Assembly (NCBI GenBank): GCA_002378005.1
Contig: DFQY01000053.1
Location: forward strand, 48,966-112,965
Length of the DNA stretch: 64,000 nucleotides
DNA from: Flavobacteriales bacterium UBA3477
GTDB lineage: Bacteria > Bacteroidota > Bacteroidia > Flavobacteriales > Schleiferiaceae
Direction of reading: 5' to 3'
Shown: positions 33,722-42,935 of the stretch, one piece after another
Layout of the letters: each line of letters opens with the position of its first letter
How positions within the stretch are numbered: the first letter of the stretch is position 1
Notes under the pieces: generated by a model
Databases searched by the model: none
Seen by the model: the letters and a program-made list of their open reading frames with translations, nothing else
What the model was told of the DNA's origin: nothing
Made by a program: the position numbers and the translations under genes

Positions 33722-34563
33722 AGCTTGCTCAGCACCTCCAGCTTTCCATTGATCAAGGCAACTGCTTCCGCTGCCTTATTGCTTGCGAACGTCTTTTTAC
33801 GATAGGTCTTAATCGCTTGAATACCCTTAATCGTATTCGTAATCCAAAGTTCGTCTGCCTTTTGAAGATCAAAGGGTGAAATACTTTTCTCCTCAATCTC
33901 AAGACCCAATTCTTTGGCCCAAAGCAACATATTCTTTCTGAAAACACCTCTCAAAGCTCCATCTTCTAATGGCGGCGTAATAAGCTTCGACCCTTGCAGA
34001 AGAAAGAGGTTGCCGTAATTCGCCTCCACCACCATCTTCTGGTCATTGATCAACAATACAGCATCTAGATTATTCTCTGCGGCAAAGATTCCGCTTAGGA
34101 CGTAAGGCAGCGCATTCGTAGATTTAACAGTAGTCAACAATCCCGCTTGGAGAGGATGATCCTTAAACAGGTCCACAATCAAATCATTACGCAACGTGTA
34201 ATCAGCTTCTTGAAGTAGTTCTATTTCGACCCACCAGTGAACACCATTTGATTGCACTGGCGTATACTTCCCCATACCATTTCTGACCACCTGGAAACGT
34301 AACCTAGCATTGGTATAACCAAAATGATCTGCTAATTTTTCACATTCCGCCACTAAAAACTCTGGCGTAAATTCCATAGGGATAGTCATTCTCAAAATCC
34401 TCATAGATGCCATAAGACGGAAATAATGGTCTTCAATAAAAAGCACCTTTCCCTCTCGCATTCTCATGGTTTCAAAAAGCCCATCGCCATAGTTAAGTGC
34501 TCGCTTGACTTGAGATATAGGAATTGTGTTCAGTGCGACTAAAGAACCGTTGTAATTGACCAT
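33718..34563 (-). CDS. Class IV PLP-dependent aminotransferase
   Basis: A 281-residue fold-type IV enzyme, related to branched-chain aminotransferase, D-amino-acid aminotransferase and aminodeoxychorismate lyase. The family start pattern ALNYGDGLFETMR, the Schiff-base lysine in TTVKSTNALPYVL, the glutamate region VVEANYGNLF and the phosphate-site LEDGALRGVFRK are seen. The substrate cannot be assigned; the short length and the GDGLFET motif favour a pabC- or dat-like enzyme. An exact -7 box is 17 nt upstream of the ATG. Confidence 0.85.
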   Translation of the reverse strand: MVNYNGSLVALNTIPISQVKRALNYGDGLFETMRMREGKVLFIEDHYFRLMASMRILRMTIPMEFTPEFLVAECEKLADHFGYTNARLRFQVVRNGMGKYTPVQSNGVHWWVEIELLQEADYTLRNDLIVDLFKDHPLQAGLLTTVKSTNALPYVLSGIFAAENNLDAVLLINDQKMVVEANYGNLFLLQGSKLITPPLEDGALRGVFRKNMLLWAKELGLEIEEKSISPFDLQKADELWITNTIKGIQAIKTYRKKTFASNKAAEAVALINGKLEVLSKL

Positions 34564-34580
34564 TAGTACAGGATTTGAGG

Positions 34581-34588
34581 CAAACTTA
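34581..34588 (-). promoter_or_regulatory. Candidate -7 box of the class IV aminotransferase gene
   Basis: The minus strand reads TAAGTTTG (exact TAnnTTTG), 17 nt before the ATG at 34563. It lies just after the terminator of the upstream gene. No TTG is present at the ideal distance. Confidence 0.45.
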
Positions 34589-34592
34589 GAGC

Positions 34593-34623
34593 AAAAAAAA
34601 GCCCCACACTAACGTGCGGGGCT
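34593..34623 (-). terminator. Intrinsic terminator of the T9SS hydrolase-fold gene
   Basis: On the minus strand a 10-bp stem AGCCCCGCAC / GTGTGGGGCT with one mismatch and a GTTA loop is followed by eight T (the A run at 34593-34600). It lies 20 bp after the stop of the gene at 34644. Confidence 0.85.
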
Positions 34624-34643
34624 CAAAATATGAATCGATAGAA

Positions 34644-36242
34644 TTATCTAATCGAAATTCGTTTGGTCATTTCTTGTCCATTCGAACTAATTTTCAATAA
34701 ATACATACCGGAGCTAAGGTGTTCAGCTTGAAGTGTTTTGCTCATTGCATTGATTTCTTCAGCGTGAACCATGCGTCCTGTAATGTCTAAAATCTGCACA
34801 CGGTCGATGACCATACCGTTTGACTTCAATGTGATTACACCATTTGATGGGTTCGGGTATACATCAACAGAAAGTTGGACTTCGCCAATACCTGCCGGTA
34901 CACCTTCAGCTTGAAGCACAGTAGCCATACGTGGAACGATGAAAGACATCACAGTATCGATCCAAGCCTGTGAAGTTGCTTCCACATTTGGATTCGCAGG
35001 ATTCTGGTTTGCATATGGATCGTTAGGATCGTACCAGTTCCATGGCGCTGTATGTACAATCCATGGTGTCATAGCATTAGCTGGTGCAATTTCGATCGTG
35101 TACAAACACTGCTCGTTTGTTGGGTTTGTCGCTTGTTGGTCTACCCAAATTGCATCTGAATAGTTTGCGTTCAAGAATACATCATTATTACCGTAAGCGT
35201 TGGCCGCTTTGATGGCACCGTAAGATCCTGTTACGCTTACTACTGGGAAGAATTGTTGACCAATTGGCACATAAACCATCCCTGTATCATAAGGAGCGAA
35301 GAAATCGTACTTGCTGTGGATACTCAACATAGGCACATCACCTTGCTCCAACCAAGCACCATCACCTAGGGCTCCACCCATATTGATTACCATCAATACG
35401 TCATCTGGCATACCCGCATGGTTCTCATAGTTACGACCAGGAGTGCTGTAATCCATGGTAGGCACACCAAAGGCATTTTGTCCTGTAACAGTAATGGCTG
35501 CACCGAAACCATCGATATCACCCACCATACTCGTATCTACATATGGATCGCCTGGCAAAACCGGCTGACCGAAGATTCCAGTAGAACCCTGATACTTAAA
35601 TTTAGCAGGACCCGCTACTTCAGAATACTTATCAATGGTCGCATACGCAAAGGTGATATAACCACCTGAACCTTGCCCCACCATGATGGTATTGCTAGCA
35701 TTAATGCCATAAGGGTTACCCGCACCCAATTGTGTCAGGTTCAAGTAACGCACCAACGCCTTTGCATCTTGAATCGAATAGTACACCGCAAGCAAGTTTG
35801 AACCACGACGAACATCTAAGTTCGTGCTGTTCGCCAACCAACCGAGACGGTAAGATGCTGCAATACTTACGTAGCCCATTTTTGCAAAACGCTCACACAT
35901 CTCAACTACAGCACTATCCTTACGTGTACCGAGAGGAGATCCGTTCAATCCTTTCGGAATGAATGAACCTGTGTGCCAAATAATCACTACCGGACGATCC
36001 GTAGCTGTATCCACCGCAGGCGATGGCATGTAAAAATCAGCCTGGAGTGGCTGAAGATTCGTACCCGAAAGCGGGTTAGTTGCACTCGAAGTAGTATCTA
36101 CGTAAGGGTTGAAATTCACCCCGTAGGAAACATCGGACTGCACAACAATCTCAGAATCCGTGAAGATTTCCGTGGTATAGCGTTGTCCAAACGCCAACGA
36201 AGAGATCATCAAGGCTCCCATTAAAAAAGTAATCTTTTTCAT
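34644..36242 (-). CDS. Secreted alpha/beta-hydrolase-fold protein with T9SS sorting domain
   Basis: A 532-residue exported protein; the signal peptide ends SLAFGQ (residue 20). Residues ~60-430 resemble carboxylesterase-type alpha/beta hydrolases: RPVVIIWHTGSF (oxyanion region), a YVSIAASYRLGW segment and an elbow MVGQGSGGY. In the elbow the expected pattern would be GxSxGG, but the sequence is GQGSGG, so the serine is one position late. The C-terminal ~75 residues (VDVYPNPSNGVITLKS to RISIR) are a type A T9SS domain. The activity is therefore uncertain. The TonB receptor gene lies upstream across a 19-bp gap and may be cotranscribed. Confidence 0.82.
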   Translation of the reverse strand: MKKITFLMGALMISSLAFGQRYTTEIFTDSEIVVQSDVSYGVNFNPYVDTTSSATNPLSGTNLQPLQADFYMPSPAVDTATDRPVVIIWHTGSFIPKGLNGSPLGTRKDSAVVEMCERFAKMGYVSIAASYRLGWLANSTNLDVRRGSNLLAVYYSIQDAKALVRYLNLTQLGAGNPYGINASNTIMVGQGSGGYITFAYATIDKYSEVAGPAKFKYQGSTGIFGQPVLPGDPYVDTSMVGDIDGFGAAITVTGQNAFGVPTMDYSTPGRNYENHAGMPDDVLMVINMGGALGDGAWLEQGDVPMLSIHSKYDFFAPYDTGMVYVPIGQQFFPVVSVTGSYGAIKAANAYGNNDVFLNANYSDAIWVDQQATNPTNEQCLYTIEIAPANAMTPWIVHTAPWNWYDPNDPYANQNPANPNVEATSQAWIDTVMSFIVPRMATVLQAEGVPAGIGEVQLSVDVYPNPSNGVITLKSNGMVIDRVQILDITGRMVHAEEINAMSKTLQAEHLSSGMYLLKISSNGQEMTKRISIR

Positions 36243-36261
36243 ACACTGTTTTTTGGGAAGG

Positions 36262-39057
36262 TTAATTTATTTGAATACTCAGGTAGGCCAACCTTCCCAC
36301 TAAGGGCCCACCGAATACTTGATACACTTGATTATTCAATGCGTTGCTCGCACCGATTTTGTAGGTTATTGTGGTTTTCTTATCTCTTTTGTTACGAATC
36401 TGAGTGAATGAACATTGTGCATCCACAAGACCGTAAGATGGTATACTACCGGTAAACTGCGGGGAACCTTCAAATACGAAGCCCTGTATCCATTTGTAAT
36501 TCACCCCTGCCCCTAATAATCTTTCCTTGTTGTTATTGATTGGGTAATTACGAATGTTCCAGCCCACGTTGAACTTGTGTTCTGGTGTATTGAAGGCAGG
36601 CACAATAGGATCGGAAACTGCAGAGGTCAACTTATTCCAGCTGTAATTTCCAGATAGCGTTTGGTAATCACCTATGAAGGTGTTCAATCCCACAGAAAAT
36701 CCTTGTGTGGTGACCTGCTCTGTTGCATTCGCCGCAATACGATAGACTTTCAATGATTTTAGTCGATCAATTGCGGTAGTCCCCTCTTCAATATTAGCAC
36801 CAATGATGTACCCGATGAAATCATCGTAGAGGGAATAGTAATAATTGGCATCAACGAAAACACGCTCAAACAAGGTAGCTCGGTATCCTCCCTCGAGGGT
36901 CTTAACCTTTTCAGGACGAATAGCATCAACATTAAAATAGCCAAAATCATGTGCTAAACGATCCGAGGCGGCTTTACCTAAAAAGTCAACAATGTTATCT
37001 AAGGTAACTAGGCTGTCGAAACCATTCAAGTTACCCTTTAGAACAGCTCTACCGACGTTATAGTATAGGTACTGATCTGCCAAGGTTGGGTTCCGGATGG
37101 CACTTGAAAAGCTGAGACGAACGGTTTGATTTTCGTCTAATTTATAGACCATGGACACAGCTGGTGATACTAGTGGTCGGAAGTTCTGATTCTTGTCCAC
37201 ACGTCCAGTTACACTCAACTTCAACCTGTCGTCCATCAAGTCTTGTTCATATCCTCCATACACCCCAAATTCTTGGTTTGTAATGGCGATGCCTGCGGTA
37301 TCTGAGAATATCGTCCCAGCACTTCTTGGTGTATAGCGTCTGTAATTAGCACCCAGGCGTAATGTACCGCCCTTCTCCGTGGTAAAGGTGCGTTCACCTT
37401 GAGTGTGGTAAAGGGCAGATTTGTCATAGAATTTACTACCGCCCTCCGTAAATAGTGTAGAGGTTATATGGTTCTTTAAATCATCAAAGGCCTGAGTACC
37501 TGGAGTAAGCAGATTAGAGAAATATTCAAGCTCTTCCGTGGTGGTATAACCCGCCGCCGAACCTGCGGCATACAAGACATTACTATGGTTGTTGCGATGC
37601 AACTCCGTAAAGAAATCAAGATTTGTAGCGATTAATGAATCCATGACTGCTTGGTATTCATTCATAGGGAGACTGTTGGCTGGAGCCCCGGGTAAGGCAC
37701 GTACTTGCGGTCTATTAATCATCTGCCAGAAAGTTCTGTAGTAGTTGCTATAGAACTGGTTCGAAGCGATACTATCCTGCATTCTCAATGCGGTGAAATA
37801 GGCATCGTAGCTGTTTCCTGCATCTTCATGGGTAGAATATGCACGTATGAACCATTTATCGTCTTTTCGCAGCTCTACCCTGTTTTGAAGGAACAAAATG
37901 TCTTTTAAGCTATATCTATTATCACCCTGATATACTGTTGTTCCCGAGCCAAAGTTTACCGCATAAATAGCCCTTAAATCGTCTTTAATCTTATAGTGTA
38001 GTGCTGAGGTTAATTTGATGTTCTCGGTATCATAGTCTACTAAATACTTCTCCTCGATCCCTGGACGGTAGAATCTGCCTATACCTGCATAATATTTGGA
38101 ATCACCACCATCGTCCCACCAATCTTCATCCCCGTAGCGATTGACTGCATCATAACCACCTGGGTTGGTCACACCATCACGGCTTATATCGGTAGGATCC
38201 ATATTTCCGGCCTCCCAATCATCCGCCTTCAATACAAATAAATTGATCTTGTAGGCAAAGTTATCATTGACCTTGTCGGCCCAACGAACTGAAACTTCGG
38301 TAAGGTTTCTCTCTCCCACCTTAATACTACTGCTGAGCCCCGTAAACAAGAAAGGATCTTTGGTCGTCATAGAAATGACCCCATTAAACGCACTAGGCCC
38401 ATAAAAGGCAGTCGAGGCACCGGCTATAACATCAACCCCAACGATATCCAGATCTGGAGCGCCTAGGAAGTTTCCTAAAGAGAAATTGAGACCCGGGCTC
38501 TGATTATCTACACCGTCGATCAATTGAAGCGAACGCACAGGCGAGGTACTGTTAAAACCTCGGGTATTGATAATCTTAAAACCAATACTTGCGCTTGTTA
38601 GATCCACCCCTTTCAGGGTACCCAAATGGTCATAAAAACTTACGCTCGGACTTTCTTTAATTGCAAGTGCATCCATACTTTCGACAGTGAGGGCACTCTT
38701 TTCTTGCTTCTCAGATAATCTCTGTTGAACAACACTCACCTCCGTAAGTACATTTTGATCTGGCTCAAGGCCTATATTCACTGGATTAGTTGATCTTATT
38801 ACAACATCTTTACTGGCAAAACCCAAACTGGCGACACGCACTGTCACAGAGGGTTGTCTGTCGGTCAGGTACACTTTAAGGGACCAATTCCCATCAAAAT
38901 CAGTTACTGTTCCAATGTTAGAAGGTGTTCCATTTTGCAACACGGTAACGCTTGCCCCAACAATAGGATCTTTGAATTGATCAACGACAGATCCACTTAT
39001 TTGCGCATGCAAGAACCCTCCAAAGAGGAGGGCGAAAGTGAGTAGGGTTTTGTTCAT
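36262..39057 (-). CDS. TonB-dependent outer-membrane receptor with CarboxypepD_reg-like N-domain
   Basis: A 931-residue receptor. The signal peptide ends LHAQ (residue 19). An N-terminal carboxypeptidase-regulatory-like domain (ISGSVVDQFKDPIVGASV) is at 20-100, followed by a plug domain (about 120-230, with LQLIDGVDNQSPG and GASTAFYGPSAFNGVISM) and a ~22-strand barrel ending in YLSIQIN. It imports an unknown ligand using TonB energy. No SusD-like partner is adjacent, so it is not a classical polysaccharide locus. The secreted hydrolase-fold gene downstream may be functionally linked. Confidence 0.93.
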   Translation of the reverse strand: MNKTLLTFALLFGGFLHAQISGSVVDQFKDPIVGASVTVLQNGTPSNIGTVTDFDGNWSLKVYLTDRQPSVTVRVASLGFASKDVVIRSTNPVNIGLEPDQNVLTEVSVVQQRLSEKQEKSALTVESMDALAIKESPSVSFYDHLGTLKGVDLTSASIGFKIINTRGFNSTSPVRSLQLIDGVDNQSPGLNFSLGNFLGAPDLDIVGVDVIAGASTAFYGPSAFNGVISMTTKDPFLFTGLSSSIKVGERNLTEVSVRWADKVNDNFAYKINLFVLKADDWEAGNMDPTDISRDGVTNPGGYDAVNRYGDEDWWDDGGDSKYYAGIGRFYRPGIEEKYLVDYDTENIKLTSALHYKIKDDLRAIYAVNFGSGTTVYQGDNRYSLKDILFLQNRVELRKDDKWFIRAYSTHEDAGNSYDAYFTALRMQDSIASNQFYSNYYRTFWQMINRPQVRALPGAPANSLPMNEYQAVMDSLIATNLDFFTELHRNNHSNVLYAAGSAAGYTTTEELEYFSNLLTPGTQAFDDLKNHITSTLFTEGGSKFYDKSALYHTQGERTFTTEKGGTLRLGANYRRYTPRSAGTIFSDTAGIAITNQEFGVYGGYEQDLMDDRLKLSVTGRVDKNQNFRPLVSPAVSMVYKLDENQTVRLSFSSAIRNPTLADQYLYYNVGRAVLKGNLNGFDSLVTLDNIVDFLGKAASDRLAHDFGYFNVDAIRPEKVKTLEGGYRATLFERVFVDANYYYSLYDDFIGYIIGANIEEGTTAIDRLKSLKVYRIAANATEQVTTQGFSVGLNTFIGDYQTLSGNYSWNKLTSAVSDPIVPAFNTPEHKFNVGWNIRNYPINNNKERLLGAGVNYKWIQGFVFEGSPQFTGSIPSYGLVDAQCSFTQIRNKRDKKTTITYKIGASNALNNQVYQVFGGPLVGRLAYLSIQIN

Positions 39058-39109
39058 ACCCTAATGTAACAAAGATTTTCTTAAAAAGGTTGACTTACCT
39101 CTTTATATA

Positions 39110-40060
39110 TCAACGAGTTGCAGCGGCGCGTACTAAACGATCATTGATGGCACGCCCCAAACCTTCTTCGGGTAATCTAACCACATGAATCTGAGGATAT
39201 TTAGAGCCCAATTCTCGCAACATAGCAAACAGATTTTGTGCCGCCTCACTATAACTTTTTGTAGTACTTAACGAATAAATATGTTCATAACGCACATCAT
39301 CCAAGGGTCCGAAAAGCAATAATGCATTATCATTCGAAACATCTACAGCCCTCATTGCTTCATCTATAGTGTTGTGCAAAACAATCTTTGCTCCTGGATT
39401 ATAATGGGCACTGAGCATGCCTGGTGCATGCGGAGTTGAACTGCTGGTTTGTACCGGAAGTTCACCTAGTACTAACTCTAATTGGCCTACATCCATCCCC
39501 CCTAATCGCAACACCTTCGGCGATTCCCCTGTAAAATCTACAATAGTACTTTCTAAACCTACAGTGCAGGGGCCACCATCCAAGACCCCTCCGATTCGCT
39601 CACCAAGTTGCGCCAATACGTGCTGCGCTGTTGTAGGCGACGTATATCCGAAAGGATTGGCACTTGGAGCCGCAATGAATAGGCCGCTTTGCTTTAACAC
39701 TTGGAGCATCATCGGGTGCGATGGGATTCGTACAGCCACAGTAGGATGACCGCTTGTTACTAAATCTGGAACTATGGGCTTCTTCTTCAACACCACAGTA
39801 AGCGGCCCAGGAGAAAATGCAAGAAGCAAGGATTCTGACTCAGGCGTGAGCTCTGCTATATTCCGAACACCGTCCAAATCTGCCACATGTACAATTAATG
39901 GATCGAAAGACGGACGGTTCTTAGCTTCAAATACCTTGGCAACAGCCTTGATATCTAAAGCATTAGCACCTAGACCGTAGACCGTTTCAGTCGGCAAGCC
40001 TACTACCTCTCCAGCTTGTAATAATCGTACTGCCTCATCTATATTGCACAGCCCGGCCAT
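39110..40060 (-). CDS. L-threonylcarbamoyladenylate synthase (Sua5 type)
   Basis: A 316-residue protein with the TsaC/YrdC core (residues ~10-195; VVGLPTETVYGLGANA, KNRPSFDPLIVHV, PSANPFGYTSPTTA) plus the C-terminal Sua5 domain, which short TsaC proteins lack. It makes threonylcarbamoyl-AMP from threonine, bicarbonate and ATP for t6A37; TsaD at 21782 uses this product. It is the last gene of the eight-gene minus-strand operon, 1 bp after queE. Confidence 0.93.
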   Translation of the reverse strand: MAGLCNIDEAVRLLQAGEVVGLPTETVYGLGANALDIKAVAKVFEAKNRPSFDPLIVHVADLDGVRNIAELTPESESLLLAFSPGPLTVVLKKKPIVPDLVTSGHPTVAVRIPSHPMMLQVLKQSGLFIAAPSANPFGYTSPTTAQHVLAQLGERIGGVLDGGPCTVGLESTIVDFTGESPKVLRLGGMDVGQLELVLGELPVQTSSSTPHAPGMLSAHYNPGAKIVLHNTIDEAMRAVDVSNDNALLLFGPLDDVRYEHIYSLSTTKSYSEAAQNLFAMLRELGSKYPQIHVVRLPEEGLGRAINDRLVRAAATR

Positions 40061-40061
40061 C

Positions 40062-40709
40062 CTAAGGAATTCTTAAGTACTTATGCGTTTGAAGACTGAT
40101 CTTCCACTTTGGATGTTCGAGAATATAATCCACCAGTAGGGGCATTATTTCATCGCGCTTACTCCATTCTGGCTGAAGGTAAAGCGTACATTTATCATTA
40201 ACCTTGGCCGCATGTTCTTCGGCCCACTTCAAGTCATGGCGGTTGTATACAATGACTTTAAGTTCTTGCGCGTGCTGGTAGTAGCCTTCTTTCACAGAGG
40301 CAGTTTTTTTCGGGCTCAAGGTGATCCAATCCCAATCTCCTGTCAATGGATACGCACCACTGGTTTCCACATGCACTGTTATCCCTTCTTCATGGAAGGC
40401 ATCAACCAAGGGTTTCATGTTCCAAGTAAGAGGCTCACCACCCGTAACTACTACTGTATCTGAGTATTTCTTAGCTTCCTCAATGATACTATTGATAGGT
40501 GTAGGAGGATGAGTATCTGGATTCCAACTTTCCTTAACATCACACCAATGACAACCTACATCACATCCGCCAATTCGCACGAAGTAAGCGGCCTTTCCGG
40601 TATGTGCCCCCTCTCCTTGGATTGTATAAAACTGCTCCATGAGTGGGACTACCTCACCTCGACGAATAGTATCCTGAGCGAAGCTCTGTGATGTGGTTAT
40701 GTCTTTCAT
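40062..40709 (-). CDS. queE: 7-carboxy-7-deazaguanine synthase
   Basis: A 215-residue radical-SAM enzyme making the 7-deazaguanine core of queuosine. The cluster motif is CDVGCHWCD (CxxxCxxC) near residue 50, and the QueE N-terminus has MEQFYTIQGEGAHTGKAA. The SAM-site TVVVTGGEPLTW and a C-terminal LQTHKYLRIP are also standard. Neighbouring queC and queD genes are not in this window. Its ATG shares one base with the folD stop. Confidence 0.95.
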   Translation of the reverse strand: MKDITTSQSFAQDTIRRGEVVPLMEQFYTIQGEGAHTGKAAYFVRIGGCDVGCHWCDVKESWNPDTHPPTPINSIIEEAKKYSDTVVVTGGEPLTWNMKPLVDAFHEEGITVHVETSGAYPLTGDWDWITLSPKKTASVKEGYYQHAQELKVIVYNRHDLKWAEEHAAKVNDKCTLYLQPEWSKRDEIMPLLVDYILEHPKWKISLQTHKYLRIP

Positions 40710-41587
40710 TAGGCTTGGCCCAATTCTGTCACTTTCATCGTATTCATCATCAATGCTGCACGAGTCATCGGCCCGACACCACCTGGAACAGGTGTGATGA
40801 AACTACATTTCGGTGCAACGGCATCAAAATCCACATCGCCAAGCAATCTGAAGCCTGATTTTTTCGTAGCATCGTCCACTCGAGTAATGCCTACATCAAT
40901 CACACATGCCCCTTCTTTCACCATATCCGCAGTTACAAAACCTGGACGCCCCAGAGCGGCAACGATGATATCGGCTTTACGACAGATTTCTTCCAAGTTC
41001 TTGGTACGACTATGGCATAGGGTTACTGTACAGTTACCCGGATAATTGTGCTGGCTTAGCAAGATGGACATAGGAGACCCTACAATATGAGAGCGTCCGA
41101 TGACCACACAATCTTTTCCTTCTGTAGGCACCTCGTAGCGACGCAAGAGCTCCACGATACCCATTGGCGTTGCCGGAATGTACGCAGGTAATCCTAGGGT
41201 CATGCGCCCAACATTTTGAGGATGAAAACCATCCACATCCTTTTTAGGATCAACGGCCATTAAAACGGCAGTTTCGTCGATGTGCTCTGGCAAAGGTAAT
41301 TGGACAATATAGCCATCAATATCCTCGTCACTGTTGAGCTTATAGATAGCTTTAAGCAGATCCTCTTGTGTCGTCTCAGCAGGCAGTTTAATCAACGTCG
41401 AACCGAACCCTACCTCTTCGCAATCGCGAACTTTAGCATTCACATAGGTTCTCGATGCGCCATCTTCCCCTACAAGGATTGCCGCCAAATGAGGGACCTT
41501 CCCTCCTTCTGCTTTTAGAGCTTTTACTTGTTCTGCCAGTTCAGCGCGAATCTTTGCAGAAGTTATTTTACCGTCTAAAACTACCAT
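40709..41587 (-). CDS. folD: Bifunctional methylenetetrahydrofolate dehydrogenase/cyclohydrolase
   Basis: A 292-residue enzyme that interconverts 5,10-methylene-, 5,10-methenyl- and 10-formyl-THF. The N-terminal substrate region includes YVNAKVRDCEEVG, and the catalytic region GYIVQLPLPEHI. The NADP site shows VVIGRSHIVGSPMS, and the C-terminal signature is TPVPGGVGPMT. The length is typical. It is in the operon between ffh and queE, and it supplies formyl donors used by Fmt at 31105. Confidence 0.97.
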   Translation of the reverse strand: MVVLDGKITSAKIRAELAEQVKALKAEGGKVPHLAAILVGEDGASRTYVNAKVRDCEEVGFGSTLIKLPAETTQEDLLKAIYKLNSDEDIDGYIVQLPLPEHIDETAVLMAVDPKKDVDGFHPQNVGRMTLGLPAYIPATPMGIVELLRRYEVPTEGKDCVVIGRSHIVGSPMSILLSQHNYPGNCTVTLCHSRTKNLEEICRKADIIVAALGRPGFVTADMVKEGACVIDVGITRVDDATKKSGFRLLGDVDFDAVAPKCSFITPVPGGVGPMTRAALMMNTMKVTELGQA

Positions 41588-41599
41588 CGTCTATTAGTA

Positions 41600-42931
41600 T
41601 TAGCGCATGCCGCGCATCATGTTCATCATTCCTCGTTTGCCGCCTCCGCTCTGCATCATCTTCATCATTTTGCGCATGTCGGTAAATTGCTTCAACAGCG
41701 CATTCACATCTTGCACCGTGCGGCCCGAGCCATTAGCAATGCGTTTGCGGCGAGAGCCATTGATGATATCCGGATTTTGACGCTCGTCCAAGGTCATGGA
41801 GTTTATCATGGCCTCGATGTGCTTGAACGCATCATCATCGATATCTACGTTTTTTAATGCTTTACCCATTCCAGGAATCATTCCCATGAGGTCTTTCATG
41901 TTCCCCATTTTCTTGATTTGCTGGATTTGATTCATAAAATCGTCGAATCCAAAAGAGTCGGTCGCGATCTTCTTACTCATCTTTCGGGCCTCAGCCTCAT
42001 CAAACTGTTCTTGAGCCTTTTCCACGAGAGAAACAACATCTCCCATGCCCAAGATTCTATCCGCCATACGATCAGGATGGAACACATCAAGTGCATCCAT
42101 CTTCTCGCCCATACCTACAAACTTGATGGGTTTGTTTACGACAGATTTAATAGTCAAGGCCGCACCACCACGGGTATCCCCGTCAAGCTTGGTAAGAATA
42201 ACACCATCAAAATCAAGGACATCATTAAAGGCCTTAGCTGTGTTCACGGCATCTTGACCCGTCATCGAATCAACCACAAAAAGTGTTTCAGATGGAGTAA
42301 TGGCCTTATGAATATTGCCTATTTCCTGCATCATTGCCTCGTCCACCGCCAAACGGCCCGCAGTATCAACAATCACGGCGTTGAAACCGTTAGATTTCGC
42401 GTGAGCCAATGCATTGGATGCAATCGAGACAGGGTTATTATTGCCTTCCTCCGAGTAGACCTCAATGCCTAATTGTTCCCCCAGTACATGAAGTTGATTA
42501 ATCGCGGCTGGACGATAGACATCACAAGCGACGAGTAGTGGTTTTTTAGTCTTTTTACGCTTCAGGTAATTGGCCAATTTTGCACTGTGTGTAGTTTTAC
42601 CCGATCCTTGAAGACCAGCCATTAAAATCACTGTAGGTGAGCCTGTTAAGTTTAAGCCTTCGGCTTGACCTCCCATGAGTTCGGCCATTTCGTCACGGAC
42701 AATTTTGACCATCATTTGGCCCGGTTGTACCGCGTTGATAACGCCCTCGCCAATGGCCTTGTCTTTGACCTTATTGGTGAACTCTTTTGCTATTTTGAAG
42801 CTGACGTCGGCTTCTACTAAGGCACGACGAATTTGCTTCACACTATCCGCAATGTTCAGCTCTGTAATCTTATGATTACCCTTTAATGTTTTAAACGCGC
42901 CTTCGAGACGATCACTTAAATTTTCAAACAT
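41600..42931 (-). CDS. ffh: Signal recognition particle protein (SRP54)
   Basis: The 443-residue GTPase of the signal recognition particle, which delivers nascent membrane proteins to FtsY. The N domain is 1-~90. The G domain carries GLQGSGKTTHSAKLA, DTAGRLAVDE, and ILTKLDGDTRGGAAL. The methionine-rich M domain (~300-443) includes SRRKRIANGSGR and ends in a Met/Gly-rich tail (MMNMMRGMR). The matching 4.5S RNA was not found in the window. It sits in the operon 4 bp after pepD. Confidence 0.97.
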   Translation of the reverse strand: MFENLSDRLEGAFKTLKGNHKITELNIADSVKQIRRALVEADVSFKIAKEFTNKVKDKAIGEGVINAVQPGQMMVKIVRDEMAELMGGQAEGLNLTGSPTVILMAGLQGSGKTTHSAKLANYLKRKKTKKPLLVACDVYRPAAINQLHVLGEQLGIEVYSEEGNNNPVSIASNALAHAKSNGFNAVIVDTAGRLAVDEAMMQEIGNIHKAITPSETLFVVDSMTGQDAVNTAKAFNDVLDFDGVILTKLDGDTRGGAALTIKSVVNKPIKFVGMGEKMDALDVFHPDRMADRILGMGDVVSLVEKAQEQFDEAEARKMSKKIATDSFGFDDFMNQIQQIKKMGNMKDLMGMIPGMGKALKNVDIDDDAFKHIEAMINSMTLDERQNPDIINGSRRKRIANGSGRTVQDVNALLKQFTDMRKMMKMMQSGGGKRGMMNMMRGMR

Positions 42932-42935
42932 GGTC

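Noticed and set aside
41918..42472. 184-codon plus-strand open frame opposite ffh
   Set aside because: Antisense to the conserved GTPase domain of Ffh; no recognisable motifs or start signals.
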